In this document: positions 28,220 through 37,028 of the stretch, in pieces | Position numbering within the stretch: position 1 is the first letter of the stretch | Layout of the letters: the number at the start of each line of letters is the position of its first letter | DNA from: Bradyrhizobium sp. Leo170 | Lineage (GTDB): Bacteria > Pseudomonadota > Alphaproteobacteria > Rhizobiales > Xanthobacteraceae | DNA: 64,000 nucleotides | Direction of reading: 5' to 3' | Assembly: GCF_004296405.1 (NCBI RefSeq) | Contig: NZ_PSRR01000001.1 | Location: forward strand, 40,711-104,710 | Position numbers and translations under genes: made by a program | The notes under the pieces: model-generated | Database searches by the model: none | Seen by the model: the letters and a program-made list of their open reading frames with translations, nothing else | What the model was told of the DNA's origin: nothing

Positions 28220-28916
28220 TGTCACCGATCTCAACGTCAGTTACGGCAAGCAGAAGGTCCTTAGAGGAATATCCTTTGAGCTTCGGCAGGGCGAAGTCGT
28301 CACGCTGATCGGGCCGAATGCCGCCGGAAAATCAACGACCTTGCGCACGCTTGCCGGGTTGAAAAGGAGCGACTCCGGAAAGATCGCCTTCGACGGCGGT
28401 GACATGGCTTCCATATCGACAGCCGAGCGCGTCAAGTGCGGGCTGGTGCTCGTTCCGGAAGGCCGCCAGATCTTTCCGCGAATGTCGGTCCATGAGAACC
28501 TGTTGATGGGAGCTTACCATCGGTCCGATCGCGACCATGTCGAAGACGATATCGAACGCATCTTTTCCATGTTCCCTCGTTTGCGTGAGCGCAGCACGCA
28601 GCGAGCTGGCTCGATGTCGGGTGGCGAACAGCAGATGCTCGCCATCGGACGTGGATTGATGTCTCGGCCGAAGTTGATGCTGCTCGATGAGCCGACACTG
28701 GGTCTCGCGCCGATCATTATCGAAGAACTTGGGCGGATCATCCGCAATCTGGCCAAGGAGGGCCTTGCGATCCTGCTCGCGGAGCAGAATGCGGTGATGG
28801 CTCTGGGATGCGCGGATCGCGCCTACGTGCTCCAGTCCGGCGACATCGTGACGTCGGGTGATGCGAAACGGCTCTCGGAGGCTCCCGAGGTCAAGCAGAT
28901 GTATCTTGGCGCGTGA
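28212..28916 (+). CDS. livF: Branched-chain amino acid ABC transporter ATPase, LivF type
   Basis: Second ATPase, 234 residues, starting at ATG 28212 (MLDVTDLNVSYGKQKVLRG). Walker A GPNAAGKST, signature MSGGEQQMLAIGRGL, Walker B LMLLDEPTLGLAP and the LivF block LVLVPEGRQIFPRMSVHENL (seen in part as VPEGRQIFPRMSVHENL) are all present. It overlaps the end of livG by 8 bases and is followed after 20 bases by the enoyl-CoA hydratase family gene, so transport and catabolism are probably co-transcribed. Confidence 0.94.
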   Translation: MLDVTDLNVSYGKQKVLRGISFELRQGEVVTLIGPNAAGKSTTLRTLAGLKRSDSGKIAFDGGDMASISTAERVKCGLVLVPEGRQIFPRMSVHENLLMGAYHRSDRDHVEDDIERIFSMFPRLRERSTQRAGSMSGGEQQMLAIGRGLMSRPKLMLLDEPTLGLAPIIIEELGRIIRNLAKEGLAILLAEQNAVMALGCADRAYVLQSGDIVTSGDAKRLSEAPEVKQMYLGA

Positions 28917-28936
28917 CGTCTATTTGCTGGTGATCC

Positions 28937-29695
28937 ATGAGCGATAAGCAGGAAGTTGTTGGTCTGGAGAAGCGGGGTGACGTTGCGGTCGTCACCTTGT
29001 TGAGGTCTTCGCGCCGCAATTCGATGAATCAGGAACTCGTGGACGGGGTGAGGGCGGCCCTGATCGAGCTGGATCGCGATGAGAGTGTCGGCGCCATCGT
29101 TCTCGTCGGTGCGCCACCTGGCTTTTCCGCCGGCAGCGACCTGAAGTTCATCGGTGCGCTCGGTCTCGAGGCGATGGGGCGGTTCGAGCAGGAATGCGGG
29201 GACTTGGGCCGCCTGATCGGTTTCATCAGCAAGCCCGTCGTTGCCGCGGTTGAAGCGTTCGCGATCGGTGGCGGATTTACATTCGCCACGTGTTGCGACG
29301 TCGTTGTCGCTGGGCGCGGATCGAAGTGGAGCTTGCCCGAGGTGCCGCATGGATGGCTCACTCCCTGGGGCATCAAGTCGCTGGTTGCTCGCGTAGGGCT
29401 GGTCAAGGCTCGTTTGCTCTGCTTCTGCCTTGAGCCGCTGACCGCCGAAGGGGCGCGAGAACTCGGCGTCGTCGATTATTGTTGCGATGATGGCGAGGCG
29501 CTTTCGACCGCTGTCAGTATCGCCGAAAAGCTGGCCTTGCTCCCAAGGCCGGCAGTTGCGGCAACCAAGCGCTTCTTTTCTGGCTATCTGATGGAAAATG
29601 CCGAGGCGATGGACTTCGAAGCCAATCGCCTCTTCCTCGACAATTGTCGGGAGAGAGCCGCCCAGGCGACCCTTGACAAGTTCCGGCACCGCTGA
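28937..29695 (+). CDS. Enoyl-CoA hydratase/isomerase family protein
   Basis: A 252-residue crotonase-fold protein. The oxyanion-hole segments are FSAGSDLKFIG and AFAIGGGFTFATCCDVVVAG. The catalytic region reads LPEVPHGWLTPWG with a glutamate in the usual position. Crotonases hydrate enoyl-CoA, isomerise or hydrolyse acyl-CoA esters; the exact reaction is not readable. It sits between livF and an acyl-CoA dehydrogenase, a common pairing for side-chain oxidation of branched, cyclic or aromatic acids taken up by the adjacent transporter. Confidence 0.9.
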   Translation: MSDKQEVVGLEKRGDVAVVTLLRSSRRNSMNQELVDGVRAALIELDRDESVGAIVLVGAPPGFSAGSDLKFIGALGLEAMGRFEQECGDLGRLIGFISKPVVAAVEAFAIGGGFTFATCCDVVVAGRGSKWSLPEVPHGWLTPWGIKSLVARVGLVKARLLCFCLEPLTAEGARELGVVDYCCDDGEALSTAVSIAEKLALLPRPAVAATKRFFSGYLMENAEAMDFEANRLFLDNCRERAAQATLDKFRHR

Positions 29696-29728
29696 TGGCC
29701 GCCATCCCAACCAGAAAGGACTGGACCG

Positions 29729-30871
29729 ATGCTCCTTGACCTCAATGAAGAAGAAAGACTGCTGAAAGAAGGTCTCGAACAGTTCGCCGAAGGTTCGATC
29801 CGGCCGAAGATCAAGCCGTTCGTGGACCGGCATGAGTTTCCCACCGAACTCGTCAGAGAGTTTCTCTCGCTCGGCTTCATGGGTACGGCCTACGATCCGG
29901 ATTTCGCCGGCGGCGGACTTGGCACCCGAGGCGCGGCGATCGTGGCCGAGACGTTGGCTCGCGCAGAGCCGGGCTTCGCGGCGATCTATCTTTGCAACAG
30001 TGCGCCGATGACGGTGATCGCACGCTACGGCTCCGACGAAATCAAGAAGAAGTGGCTGGAGCCGCTATGCCGCGGCGATTTCATCGCCTCGTTTGGTGTC
30101 ACCGAACCCAGCGGCGGGTCGGACGTCGCCAGCATCAAGACACGGGCCGTGGAAGATGGCGATTCCTTTGTGCTGTCGGGATCGAAGGTGTTCTCCACGA
30201 ATGCCGGCACGCCTCTGCACGGAGTGTCGACGTTCGTCGCTGTCACTGACCCGGAGCTGGGCCCCAAGGGACTCTCGACCTTCGTCGTGCCGGTTGGAAC
30301 GCCTGGCTTCAAGGTCGGCAAGCCCGGCCGCAAGATTGGCTGGCGGATTGCAGATTCGGTGGAGCTGTTTCTCGATGAATGCCGCGTGCCAAAAGCGAAT
30401 ATGATCGGCAATCGTGGGGACGGATTGAAGCAGATACTTACCACTCTAAGCATCGGCCGCATTCTTGTTGGCGCCACAGGCCTGGGGCTCGCCCGCAAGG
30501 CGATGGACCTCGCGAAAACCTACGGGGCAGGTCGCAAGATCGGCGGAGTGCCGATATTCAATCACCAAGGACTGACATTCCCGCTGGCCGACGCGCTTAC
30601 GAAGATTCACGCGGCCGAACTCATGATCCGCAATGCTGCCTGCTTGGCAGACGCGGACCGGCCATTCCGTCTCGAAACATCCATGGCCAAGTTATTTGCG
30701 ACCGAAATGGCGGATGAAGTTGCCGATATCGCTCTGCAGGTTCACGGCGGCTACGGTGCGTTCGAAGAGTATGAGGTGTCCGGGCTCCTCGGCGAAGCAC
30801 GGGTCCTTCGTATCCTTGAGGGTACAAGCGAAATCCAGCGTCTGGTGATCGCTCGTGAGCTGATGGCGTAA
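29729..30871 (+). CDS. Acyl-CoA dehydrogenase family protein
   Basis: A 380-residue FAD flavoprotein that introduces a 2,3-double bond into an acyl-CoA and passes electrons to ETF. Family landmarks are FGVTEPSGGSDVASIKTRA, GRKIGWRIADSVELFLDECRVP (seen as WRIADSVELFLDECRVP), LQVHGGYGAFEEYEVSGLL and VLRILEGTSEIQRLVIAREL with the usual catalytic-region Glu in LEGT. Length is normal and the start ATG 29729 has AGAAAGGA upstream. It completes a small acid-catabolism operon with the enoyl-CoA hydratase family gene. The nearest family substrate is unknown; the gene is the last of the rightward unit and meets the leftward NCS1 permease. Confidence 0.92.
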   Translation: MLLDLNEEERLLKEGLEQFAEGSIRPKIKPFVDRHEFPTELVREFLSLGFMGTAYDPDFAGGGLGTRGAAIVAETLARAEPGFAAIYLCNSAPMTVIARYGSDEIKKKWLEPLCRGDFIASFGVTEPSGGSDVASIKTRAVEDGDSFVLSGSKVFSTNAGTPLHGVSTFVAVTDPELGPKGLSTFVVPVGTPGFKVGKPGRKIGWRIADSVELFLDECRVPKANMIGNRGDGLKQILTTLSIGRILVGATGLGLARKAMDLAKTYGAGRKIGGVPIFNHQGLTFPLADALTKIHAAELMIRNAACLADADRPFRLETSMAKLFATEMADEVADIALQVHGGYGAFEEYEVSGLLGEARVLRILEGTSEIQRLVIARELMA

Positions 30872-30942
30872 CGCACTGCTAAGATCGGATTGCCTACATG
30901 CCCGTTGCCCGGGGCGACGTCAGGTGATGATCCACTATCCCT

Positions 30943-32361
30943 TCACTGGCTCGCGCTGGTCGCGGCAATAGGCGTGGTGGCGGTCGCGCGCTTGCTGAGT
31001 GCCAGATATACTGCGGCCGATACGCCGATGCCGAACAGCCAGCTCAAATCCGCGCCGCCGAGGAGGCCGGTCGAGATCGGACCCTGCAGTGCGCTAACGA
31101 GGCCGTCTTCCACCGACCAGCCGGCAACGAGACCCGCGAAGAAGGCGATGATCCCGCTCCAATTGATGTCGCCATAGGCGCTGGTCTCCGGCGAGCGGTA
31201 GAGTTCGGCGACGTCGATCTTGCCCCTTCGCTTGATGTAGAAATCGGCGAGCACGACGCCGGCCCACGGGCTCATCCACAACAAGAGGCTGATCATCCAG
31301 TTGTCGAACGCCTTCGCAAACGACGGCGCGAAGATGAAGTACAGCGTGACCAGATAGCCGGCGATGCCGACGATGATCGCTAGCGCGACGCGCGAGAGCC
31401 TGAAGCCTGCGCTGAGCGCGGCGAGCGCAGCCGAATAGACATTGAGGATATTGGTCGCAATCGGTCCGTGCAGCACCATCAGCAGCACGAGGATGCTGGT
31501 CGGACCGCCGAACACCGCGCTGACCATCTTGGCCGGATCGGTATCCAGCGTTGTGCTGGCGATCGTCGCGCCCAGGATGGCGAGCCACACGCTCGGTACG
31601 AACATCCCGACATAGCTGTACCAGAACACAGAGCTTGACGGCACGCTCCTCGGCACGAAGCGCGAATAGTCCGATGCCCAGGTGACCCAGGAGATGCCCC
31701 AACCGACGCCGATCGCTGTCATCAACAGCGTCAGCATCGCCAGATGCGCGCCGCCCGAAAGGGAGGTGGTGAGGCCCCAATTGACGACGCCCGGACGCGA
31801 CCACGCCAGCACGCTCATCAGGATCATGATGGCAACCGTCGCCGGCACCGTATATTTCTCGAAGGTCCGGATCGCGTAGAAGCCGTACACGCCGATCCCG
31901 ACCTGAAGCACCATCACCAGCGTGATGATGATGATCTCGACCAGCCAGGTGTCGGGAATGCCGAACTGGCCAAGGATGGCGACTGCGATCTTCACGGGGA
32001 AGTAGGTGTTCACGCCGATCCAGCACAGCGTCATCAGGAACATCAGGATGCTCGGCAGATAGGCGCCGCGAACGCCGAAGGCCGAGCGGCTCAAGACCAT
32101 TTGGTTGACGCCGGTCCTGTGACCCATCACGGTGAAGGACGCAAAGATCGCGCAGCCGATGATGTTGCCGATCACGATTACCGCGATCGTTTCCATGAGG
32201 CCGAGCTTCAGGATGATGCCGCGCGCGCCGAGCGCCCAGTTCACCGGCGCGATATTGGCGCCGGCCCAGATCCACATCTGCTGCGGTCCGGTGGAGTCCC
32301 GGTCGGCGTCAGGAATAGGCTCGGTGCTATGAATATCGGCGCGAAGCTCGGAATCCGTCAT
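30943..32361 (-). CDS. NCS1 family cytosine/allantoin/hydantoin-type permease
   Basis: A 472-residue inner-membrane transporter with about twelve hydrophobic helices. The opening QQMWIWAGANIAPVNWALGA is the NCS1 signature in TM1. MGHRTGVNQMVLSRSAFG in TM2-3 and LSWASDYSRF-like VTWASDYSRFVPRS, and WLWMSPWAGVVLADFYIKRR (in part: SPWAGVVLADFYIKRR) near the C-terminus, fit the family. NCS1 proteins import cytosine, uracil, allantoin, hydantoins, nicotinamide-type compounds or thiamin with a cation. Its promoter region holds a perfect 8-base-arm palindrome 16 bases upstream of the start, shared with the amidohydrolase gene, so the MarR protein encoded nearby probably controls it. Confidence 0.9.
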   Translation of the reverse strand: MTDSELRADIHSTEPIPDADRDSTGPQQMWIWAGANIAPVNWALGARGIILKLGLMETIAVIVIGNIIGCAIFASFTVMGHRTGVNQMVLSRSAFGVRGAYLPSILMFLMTLCWIGVNTYFPVKIAVAILGQFGIPDTWLVEIIIITLVMVLQVGIGVYGFYAIRTFEKYTVPATVAIMILMSVLAWSRPGVVNWGLTTSLSGGAHLAMLTLLMTAIGVGWGISWVTWASDYSRFVPRSVPSSSVFWYSYVGMFVPSVWLAILGATIASTTLDTDPAKMVSAVFGGPTSILVLLMVLHGPIATNILNVYSAALAALSAGFRLSRVALAIIVGIAGYLVTLYFIFAPSFAKAFDNWMISLLLWMSPWAGVVLADFYIKRRGKIDVAELYRSPETSAYGDINWSGIIAFFAGLVAGWSVEDGLVSALQGPISTGLLGGADLSWLFGIGVSAAVYLALSKRATATTPIAATSASQ

Positions 32362-32377
32362 GACATCCCCCGTTCAA

Positions 32378-32395
32378 TACGAAGCACGCTTCGTA
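32378..32395. promoter_or_regulatory. Palindromic operator before the NCS1 permease gene
   Basis: TACGAAGC (32378-32385) and GCTTCGTA (32388-32395) form a perfect dyad around AC. The same dyad, with longer arms, occurs at 33259-33282 before the amidohydrolase gene. Both sites bracket the marR gene and lie close to the start codons they should control. Binding by the MarR protein at 32672-33166 is inferred from position. No gene was recognised in the 276 bases from here to the marR stop. Confidence 0.68.
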
Positions 32396-32671
32396 ATCGT
32401 CGGGCGCAGCAACAATCATGCCATGGAAGGAAGGCGCGTCCGCAAAGCGTGCCGCTCCGCACGCCGATGCGACGGGTGGTTCGAAGAATTGACGCTGTCT
32501 TTTCAAGGTCGAGACGGTGTCGCTCCCGGTCTATGTCGACGTGCAGGCCGGTCGTTGCAACGCTTGGTCATGCCAGTCCGGGCGTCGGCAGAGCCGGGAC
32601 CGCAATAGCGAGCGTGCGATCACAGATTGTGCAGGCCGCGCCAAAAAGACAGCCAGCGACTCCCGTTCCAT

Positions 32672-33166
32672 CTAGTCGAAAAGGGCAGCAGCGCTGTCGC
32701 GATTGGCGTTGCCCGCAACGATGCGTTGCATCATTTCGATGAACAAGCTGCGTTCCTTCTCTGTCAAGCCGGCGAGGGTGGCGTGATGTGCGGTCCGCGC
32801 CGATGCCTCGATCCGGGAGAGCAGGGCCGTTCCGGCCGATGTCAACCGGCAGAGCCGGGCGCGTCGGTCGTCTTTGTTGACGGCCCGTTCGACCAGATTG
32901 CGGGCAGCGAGCCGCTTCAGCGCGCCGGTCGTCGTGGTCCGATCCAGCGCGATATCGGCCGCCAATGTAGTCTGATCGGCGGTTCCTCGCGCCGCTAGCG
33001 CCGACAGCAGGCTGTATTGCAGCGGCGTTATCTCGAATTGGCCGCACGCTTCCTGGAACAGCGCGACGTGGATCTGATGCAGGCGCCGGATCAGGAACCC
33101 TGGCCGTTGTGACAATGGCCATGGGTGATGCCTGGTCTCACCGCGACGCTTCTTCGCTTGCTGCAA
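32672..33166 (-). CDS. MarR family transcriptional regulator
   Basis: A 164-residue dimeric winged-helix repressor. HQIHVALFQEACGQFEITPLQ (seen as FQEACGQFEITPLQYSLL) forms the dimer helix and first DNA helix, and ALDRTTTTGALKRLAARNLVERA is the recognition helix, followed by the wing DDRRARLCRLTSAG. The size fits the family. It is flanked by two copies of a near-identical palindrome, one before the leftward NCS1 permease and one before the rightward amidohydrolase. This suggests that it controls uptake and hydrolysis of one substrate, probably released by that ligand or a product. Confidence 0.9.
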   Translation of the reverse strand: MQQAKKRRGETRHHPWPLSQRPGFLIRRLHQIHVALFQEACGQFEITPLQYSLLSALAARGTADQTTLAADIALDRTTTTGALKRLAARNLVERAVNKDDRRARLCRLTSAGTALLSRIEASARTAHHATLAGLTEKERSLFIEMMQRIVAGNANRDSAAALFD

Positions 33167-33258
33167 CGCACAGTCTCCAGCCTTGGAACGTGGCGCGAGT
33201 AGCCCGATTCGAGTGCACGCGCCATCACCAGATCATGGCATGAAGCTTGCTTTTTGGA

Positions 33259-33282
33259 AAATACGAAGCATGCTTCGTATTT
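33259..33282. promoter_or_regulatory. Long palindromic operator before the amidohydrolase operon
   Basis: A perfect 24-base dyad with arms AAATACGAAGCA (33259-33270) and TGCTTCGTATTT (33271-33282), 47 bases ahead of the ATG at 33330 and about 93 bases upstream of the divergent marR start. It contains the same 8-base core arms as the site at 32378-32395. It is well placed to occlude a promoter for the amidohydrolase-oxidase-transport operon and, less directly, marR. Confidence 0.72.
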
Positions 33283-33329
33283 CCGCGAGAGCGGGATCAA
33301 CCCGCCGGCGAGCCTTAAGGAGAACGTTC

Positions 33330-34607
33330 ATGTCCATCAGCGCCAGCTTCGACCTGCTTTTGCGTGGCGGCCGCGTGATCTGCCCGGCCTCCGGCATCGA
33401 CGGCATCCGGGATGTTGCCATTCGCAACGGCAAGATCGCGGCGGTACAGGCGGATATCCTGCCAACCAGTGCGAGGGAAGTGATCGACGTCGGTGGCAAG
33501 CTGGTGCTGCCGGGACTGATCGATACGCATGCGCATGTCTATCAATACGTCACCGGACGGTTCGGAATGAACGCCGACATGGTCGGGGTGCAGTCGGGCG
33601 TTACGACGCTGGTCGATCAGGGCGGTCCGTCCTGCATGACGCTGCCGGGCTTTCGTCACTTTGTTGCCGAGACCTCGAAGTCGCGCGTCTATGCGTTCCT
33701 GTCGGCCTATCTCGTTGGCGGGCTCGAAGGACATTACTATCCGCAGCTCTATAGCCCTGACGGAGTCGACATCGACGCCACCGTCAAGGCGGCGAGGGCC
33801 AATCCTGACATCGTTCGCGGTATCAAGGCGCATGCCGAGATCGGTGGCTTTGCGCGCTGGGGCATTCGCGTCATCGAAATGTCAGCGGAGATCGGTCGCC
33901 GCGCCGATTTGCCGGTCTATGTCCACTTCGGCCAGCTCTGGGGCCTGCCTGAAAGCGGCGCGAACGGTGAGGATGCCGACACCATCCTGACGCGTGTGAT
34001 CCCGTTGTTGCGCGAAGGGGACATTCTCGCGCATCCGTTCACGCGCCATCCGGGCGGATTCGTCAACCGCGAGGGCGAGGTGCATCCCGTGATCCAAGCA
34101 GCGCTTGATCGCGGCCTCAAGGTCGATGTCGGTCACGGCAGCCATTTCTCCTATCGGCTCGCCAAGAAGGCGATCAGTGCCGGCATCGTCCCGACCACGC
34201 TCGGCGCCGACATCCACGGCTACAACACGCATGTGCCCGCGCCCGCCGGCACGCCGGACCAGCACGAGGACGAAGAAAACCATCCGTTCGCCGGCCAGGC
34301 AAAGTTCAGCCTGGTGCAGGCGATGAGCTCGATGATGGCGCTGGGGCTCTCGCTCGAGCAGGTGGTGCCGATGGTCACCTCCAATCCGGCGAAGATGCTC
34401 GGCCGGGACGAGGAGATCGGCGCGCTCAAAGTCGACAGAGATGCCGATGTCTCGGTGCTCACGGAGCAGACCGGGCGTTTCGTCCTTCGCGACAACGAGA
34501 AGACTGAAGTCATCGCCGAACGGCTGCTGCAGCCGGCGTTCTGTTTGCGCGCCGGCACGCGCTACGACGCGGTGGCGCCGATCCTGCCGCAAGCGATCGC
34601 GGCGTAA
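33330..34607 (+). CDS. Amidohydrolase/deacetylase family metal-dependent hydrolase
   Basis: A 425-residue TIM-barrel hydrolase of the amidohydrolase superfamily. The metal ligands are visible: GLIDTHAHVY with His67 and His69, a likely carbamylated Lys166 in RGIKAHAEIG, His199 in VYVHFGQ, a further His in DILAHPFTRHPGG, and LGADIHGYNTH with the catalytic aspartate. The start ATG 33330 has AAGGAG upstream; the frame is open to 33183 but that part crosses the operator. Relatives act on dihydroorotate, hydantoins, N-acyl amino acids and cyclic amides. Together with the NCS1 permease and molybdenum hydroxylase it suggests cleavage of an N-containing ring or amide. Confidence 0.88.
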   Translation: MSISASFDLLLRGGRVICPASGIDGIRDVAIRNGKIAAVQADILPTSAREVIDVGGKLVLPGLIDTHAHVYQYVTGRFGMNADMVGVQSGVTTLVDQGGPSCMTLPGFRHFVAETSKSRVYAFLSAYLVGGLEGHYYPQLYSPDGVDIDATVKAARANPDIVRGIKAHAEIGGFARWGIRVIEMSAEIGRRADLPVYVHFGQLWGLPESGANGEDADTILTRVIPLLREGDILAHPFTRHPGGFVNREGEVHPVIQAALDRGLKVDVGHGSHFSYRLAKKAISAGIVPTTLGADIHGYNTHVPAPAGTPDQHEDEENHPFAGQAKFSLVQAMSSMMALGLSLEQVVPMVTSNPAKMLGRDEEIGALKVDRDADVSVLTEQTGRFVLRDNEKTEVIAERLLQPAFCLRAGTRYDAVAPILPQAIAA

Positions 34608-34643
34608 GGGGACCGTAGCAGTCCGACCGGGGAGAACGCCACC

Positions 34644-37028
34644 GTGCGTAACGAGCGTGACTTTTCCTCCGCACCAGGGGCAGGCGCCGGGCAGGGCGTC
34701 GGCGCGCGGCTGTCACGCAAGGAGGACGATCGGCTGATGCGCGGCCGCGGCCAGTTCGTGGCCGACATTCGTCTTGCCGGGCTGCAGGATGTTGCGTTCG
34801 TGCGCAGCCCGCTGGCCCACGCGCGTATCAGTGGCATCCATGTGCCCGAGCGCTATCGTGGAAAAGTCTTCACTGCCGCCGATCTCATCGGCGTCAAGCC
34901 GATCCGCGCGGTGTCGGCGTTGCCGGGCTTCAAGATTTCCGAACAGCCGGTGCTGGCCAGCGGCAAGGTCCGCCAGGTCGGCGAACTCGTCGCGATGTGC
35001 GTGGCGCCGACGCGCGCCGAAGCCGAGGACATCGCGGCTTCTGTCACGCTCGATCTCGAAGAGCTTCCCGCCGTCTACGACATGCTGAAGGCGCGCGAGC
35101 CTGGTGCGGCGCTGGTGCACGAGCATTGGGGCGACAACGTCTTCCTCGAGACCAACTACGAGGTCGACATCTCAACAGCGCTGGATGCGCCGATCAAGGT
35201 GACGCGCGAGATATCGACCGCACGGCAGTGCATGTCGCCGCTTGAGGGGCGCGGCGTGGTCGCGACCTTCGATCACCGGCTCGATCAGCTCACGCTCTAT
35301 TCGGCCGCCCAGATGCCGCATGTCACCCGCAGCGGCCTCGCCAAATGCCTTGGCATGGAGGAGGGGCGGATCCGCCTGATCTCGCCCGATGTCGGCGGCG
35401 GTTTTGGCCACAAGGGAATTCTGCTTCCCGAGGAAGTCTGCCTCTCCTGGCTGACCATGCGCTGTGGTCATCCGGTGCGCTGGACCGAGGATCGCCGCGA
35501 GCATCTCACGGCGAGTTCGAACTGCCGGGAGCATCACTACAAGATCACGGTCTATGCCAACAGCGACGGAAGGCTGCGCGGCATCGATTGCGAGGCGACG
35601 GTGGATTCCGGCGCCTATTCCTCCTATCCGTTCTCGGCCTGTCTCGAGGCGGCGCAGGTCGCGAGCATCCTGCCCGGTCCCTATCTGATGCCGGCCTATC
35701 GCTGCCGGACTTTCTCGGTTGCGACCAACAAGTGCCCGATCCTGCCCTATCGTGGCGTCGCGCGCACCGGCGTCTGCTTTGCGCTGGAACTGATGCTGGA
35801 TCTGGTCGCCGCGGAAGCGGGCCTCGAGCCCGGCGAAGTGCGCCTGCGCAACCTGATCCGGCCGGAGCAGATGCCGTTCGACAACATCACCAAGAAGCAC
35901 TTCGACAGCGGCGACTATCCCGAGGCGATGCGGCGAGCTTTGGCGACGATCGATGTCGACGCGGTCCGCGCCCGGCAGCGCAAGCGAGAGGCTGATGGAC
36001 GGCGGATCGGCGTCGGCGTTTCCATCTATTGCGAGCAGGCGGCACATGGCACCTCGGTCTATGCCGGCTGGGGCATTCCGATGGTGCCGGGTCACGAGCA
36101 GGCGTCCGCGCGACTGACGCCGGATGGTGGTCTCGAACTGCGCGTCGGCGTGCATTCGCACGGGCAGGGCATGGAGACGACGCTCGCGCAGGTCGCCCAC
36201 GAGATGCTCGGCATTGATGTCGCCAACGTGCGTATCATCCTCGGCGACACCGCGATGACTCCTTATTCGACGGGCACCTGGGGTTCGCGTTCGATGGTGA
36301 TGGCGGGTGGCGCAGTCGCAACCGCGTGCCGCGAACTCGGCGAGCGCGCCAGGCGCATCGGTGCCAAGCTGTTGCAGCACGATCCGGCAGCGGTGGTGCT
36401 GCAGAGCGGTGAGGTCCGCGGCGTCAACGGCAGCGTGACGTTGAAGGAGATCGCCTACACCTGGTATCGCCGCCCGCAGGATCTCCCTGCCGACGTCGAT
36501 CCCGGCGGACTTGAGGTCACCTCCGGCTACAAGCCGCAGCGCGACAGCGGTACCTTCAGCTACGCCGCGCATGCAGCCGTCGTCGCCGTTGATCCCGATT
36601 TGGGTGAAGTCGAGATCCTCGACTATGTCGTCGTCGAGGATGGCGGCGTGCTGGTCAATCCGATGGTGGTGGACGGCCAGATCTATGGTGGCCTCGCGCA
36701 GGGTATCGGCACCGCGCTCTATGAGGAGATGCCGTTCGACGCATCCGGCCAGCCGCTTGCGACGACGCTCGCCGATTATCTCCTGCCCGGACCGACCGAG
36801 GTGCCCGCTGCACGCCTCGATCACATGGAGACGCCGTCGCCCTATACGCAGTTCGGGGTGAAGGGCATCGGCGAGGGCGGCGCGATCGCACCGCCGGCCG
36901 CGATCGCCAATGCCGTCAATGATGCGTTGAGACCGCTTGGCGTCGAGATGATGCAGTCGCCGATTACGCCGCACCGTATTGTCGAGGCTGTGCTCGCCGC
37001 TCGCGATGCAGAAAGGACGGCGGCATGA
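34644..37028 (+). CDS. Xanthine dehydrogenase/aldehyde oxidase family molybdopterin-binding subunit
   Basis: Large catalytic subunit of a molybdenum hydroxylase, 794 residues, starting at GTG 34644 with GGGGAGAA upstream. DRLMRGRGQFVADI and FVRSPLAHARISGI open the family fold. The Mo-cofactor segments are VGGGFGHKG (near residue 252), PYRGVARTGVCFALELMLD (near 368) and the catalytic glutamate segment KGIGEGGAIAPPAAIANAV (near 742). The active-site loop follows the xanthine dehydrogenase-like PYRG form and lacks the CoxL AYxCSFR motif, so this is not a CO dehydrogenase. It hydroxylates an aromatic heterocycle or aldehyde with water-derived oxygen. Overlaps the next gene by ATGA. Confidence 0.92.
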   Translation: MRNERDFSSAPGAGAGQGVGARLSRKEDDRLMRGRGQFVADIRLAGLQDVAFVRSPLAHARISGIHVPERYRGKVFTAADLIGVKPIRAVSALPGFKISEQPVLASGKVRQVGELVAMCVAPTRAEAEDIAASVTLDLEELPAVYDMLKAREPGAALVHEHWGDNVFLETNYEVDISTALDAPIKVTREISTARQCMSPLEGRGVVATFDHRLDQLTLYSAAQMPHVTRSGLAKCLGMEEGRIRLISPDVGGGFGHKGILLPEEVCLSWLTMRCGHPVRWTEDRREHLTASSNCREHHYKITVYANSDGRLRGIDCEATVDSGAYSSYPFSACLEAAQVASILPGPYLMPAYRCRTFSVATNKCPILPYRGVARTGVCFALELMLDLVAAEAGLEPGEVRLRNLIRPEQMPFDNITKKHFDSGDYPEAMRRALATIDVDAVRARQRKREADGRRIGVGVSIYCEQAAHGTSVYAGWGIPMVPGHEQASARLTPDGGLELRVGVHSHGQGMETTLAQVAHEMLGIDVANVRIILGDTAMTPYSTGTWGSRSMVMAGGAVATACRELGERARRIGAKLLQHDPAAVVLQSGEVRGVNGSVTLKEIAYTWYRRPQDLPADVDPGGLEVTSGYKPQRDSGTFSYAAHAAVVAVDPDLGEVEILDYVVVEDGGVLVNPMVVDGQIYGGLAQGIGTALYEEMPFDASGQPLATTLADYLLPGPTEVPAARLDHMETPSPYTQFGVKGIGEGGAIAPPAAIANAVNDALRPLGVEMMQSPITPHRIVEAVLAARDAERTAA

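Noticed and set aside
35172..36974. Antisense reading frame of 600 codons over the molybdenum hydroxylase large subunit
   Set aside because: Rich in R, G, H and A with no hydrophobic or motif structure; the sense strand carries conserved catalytic motifs.
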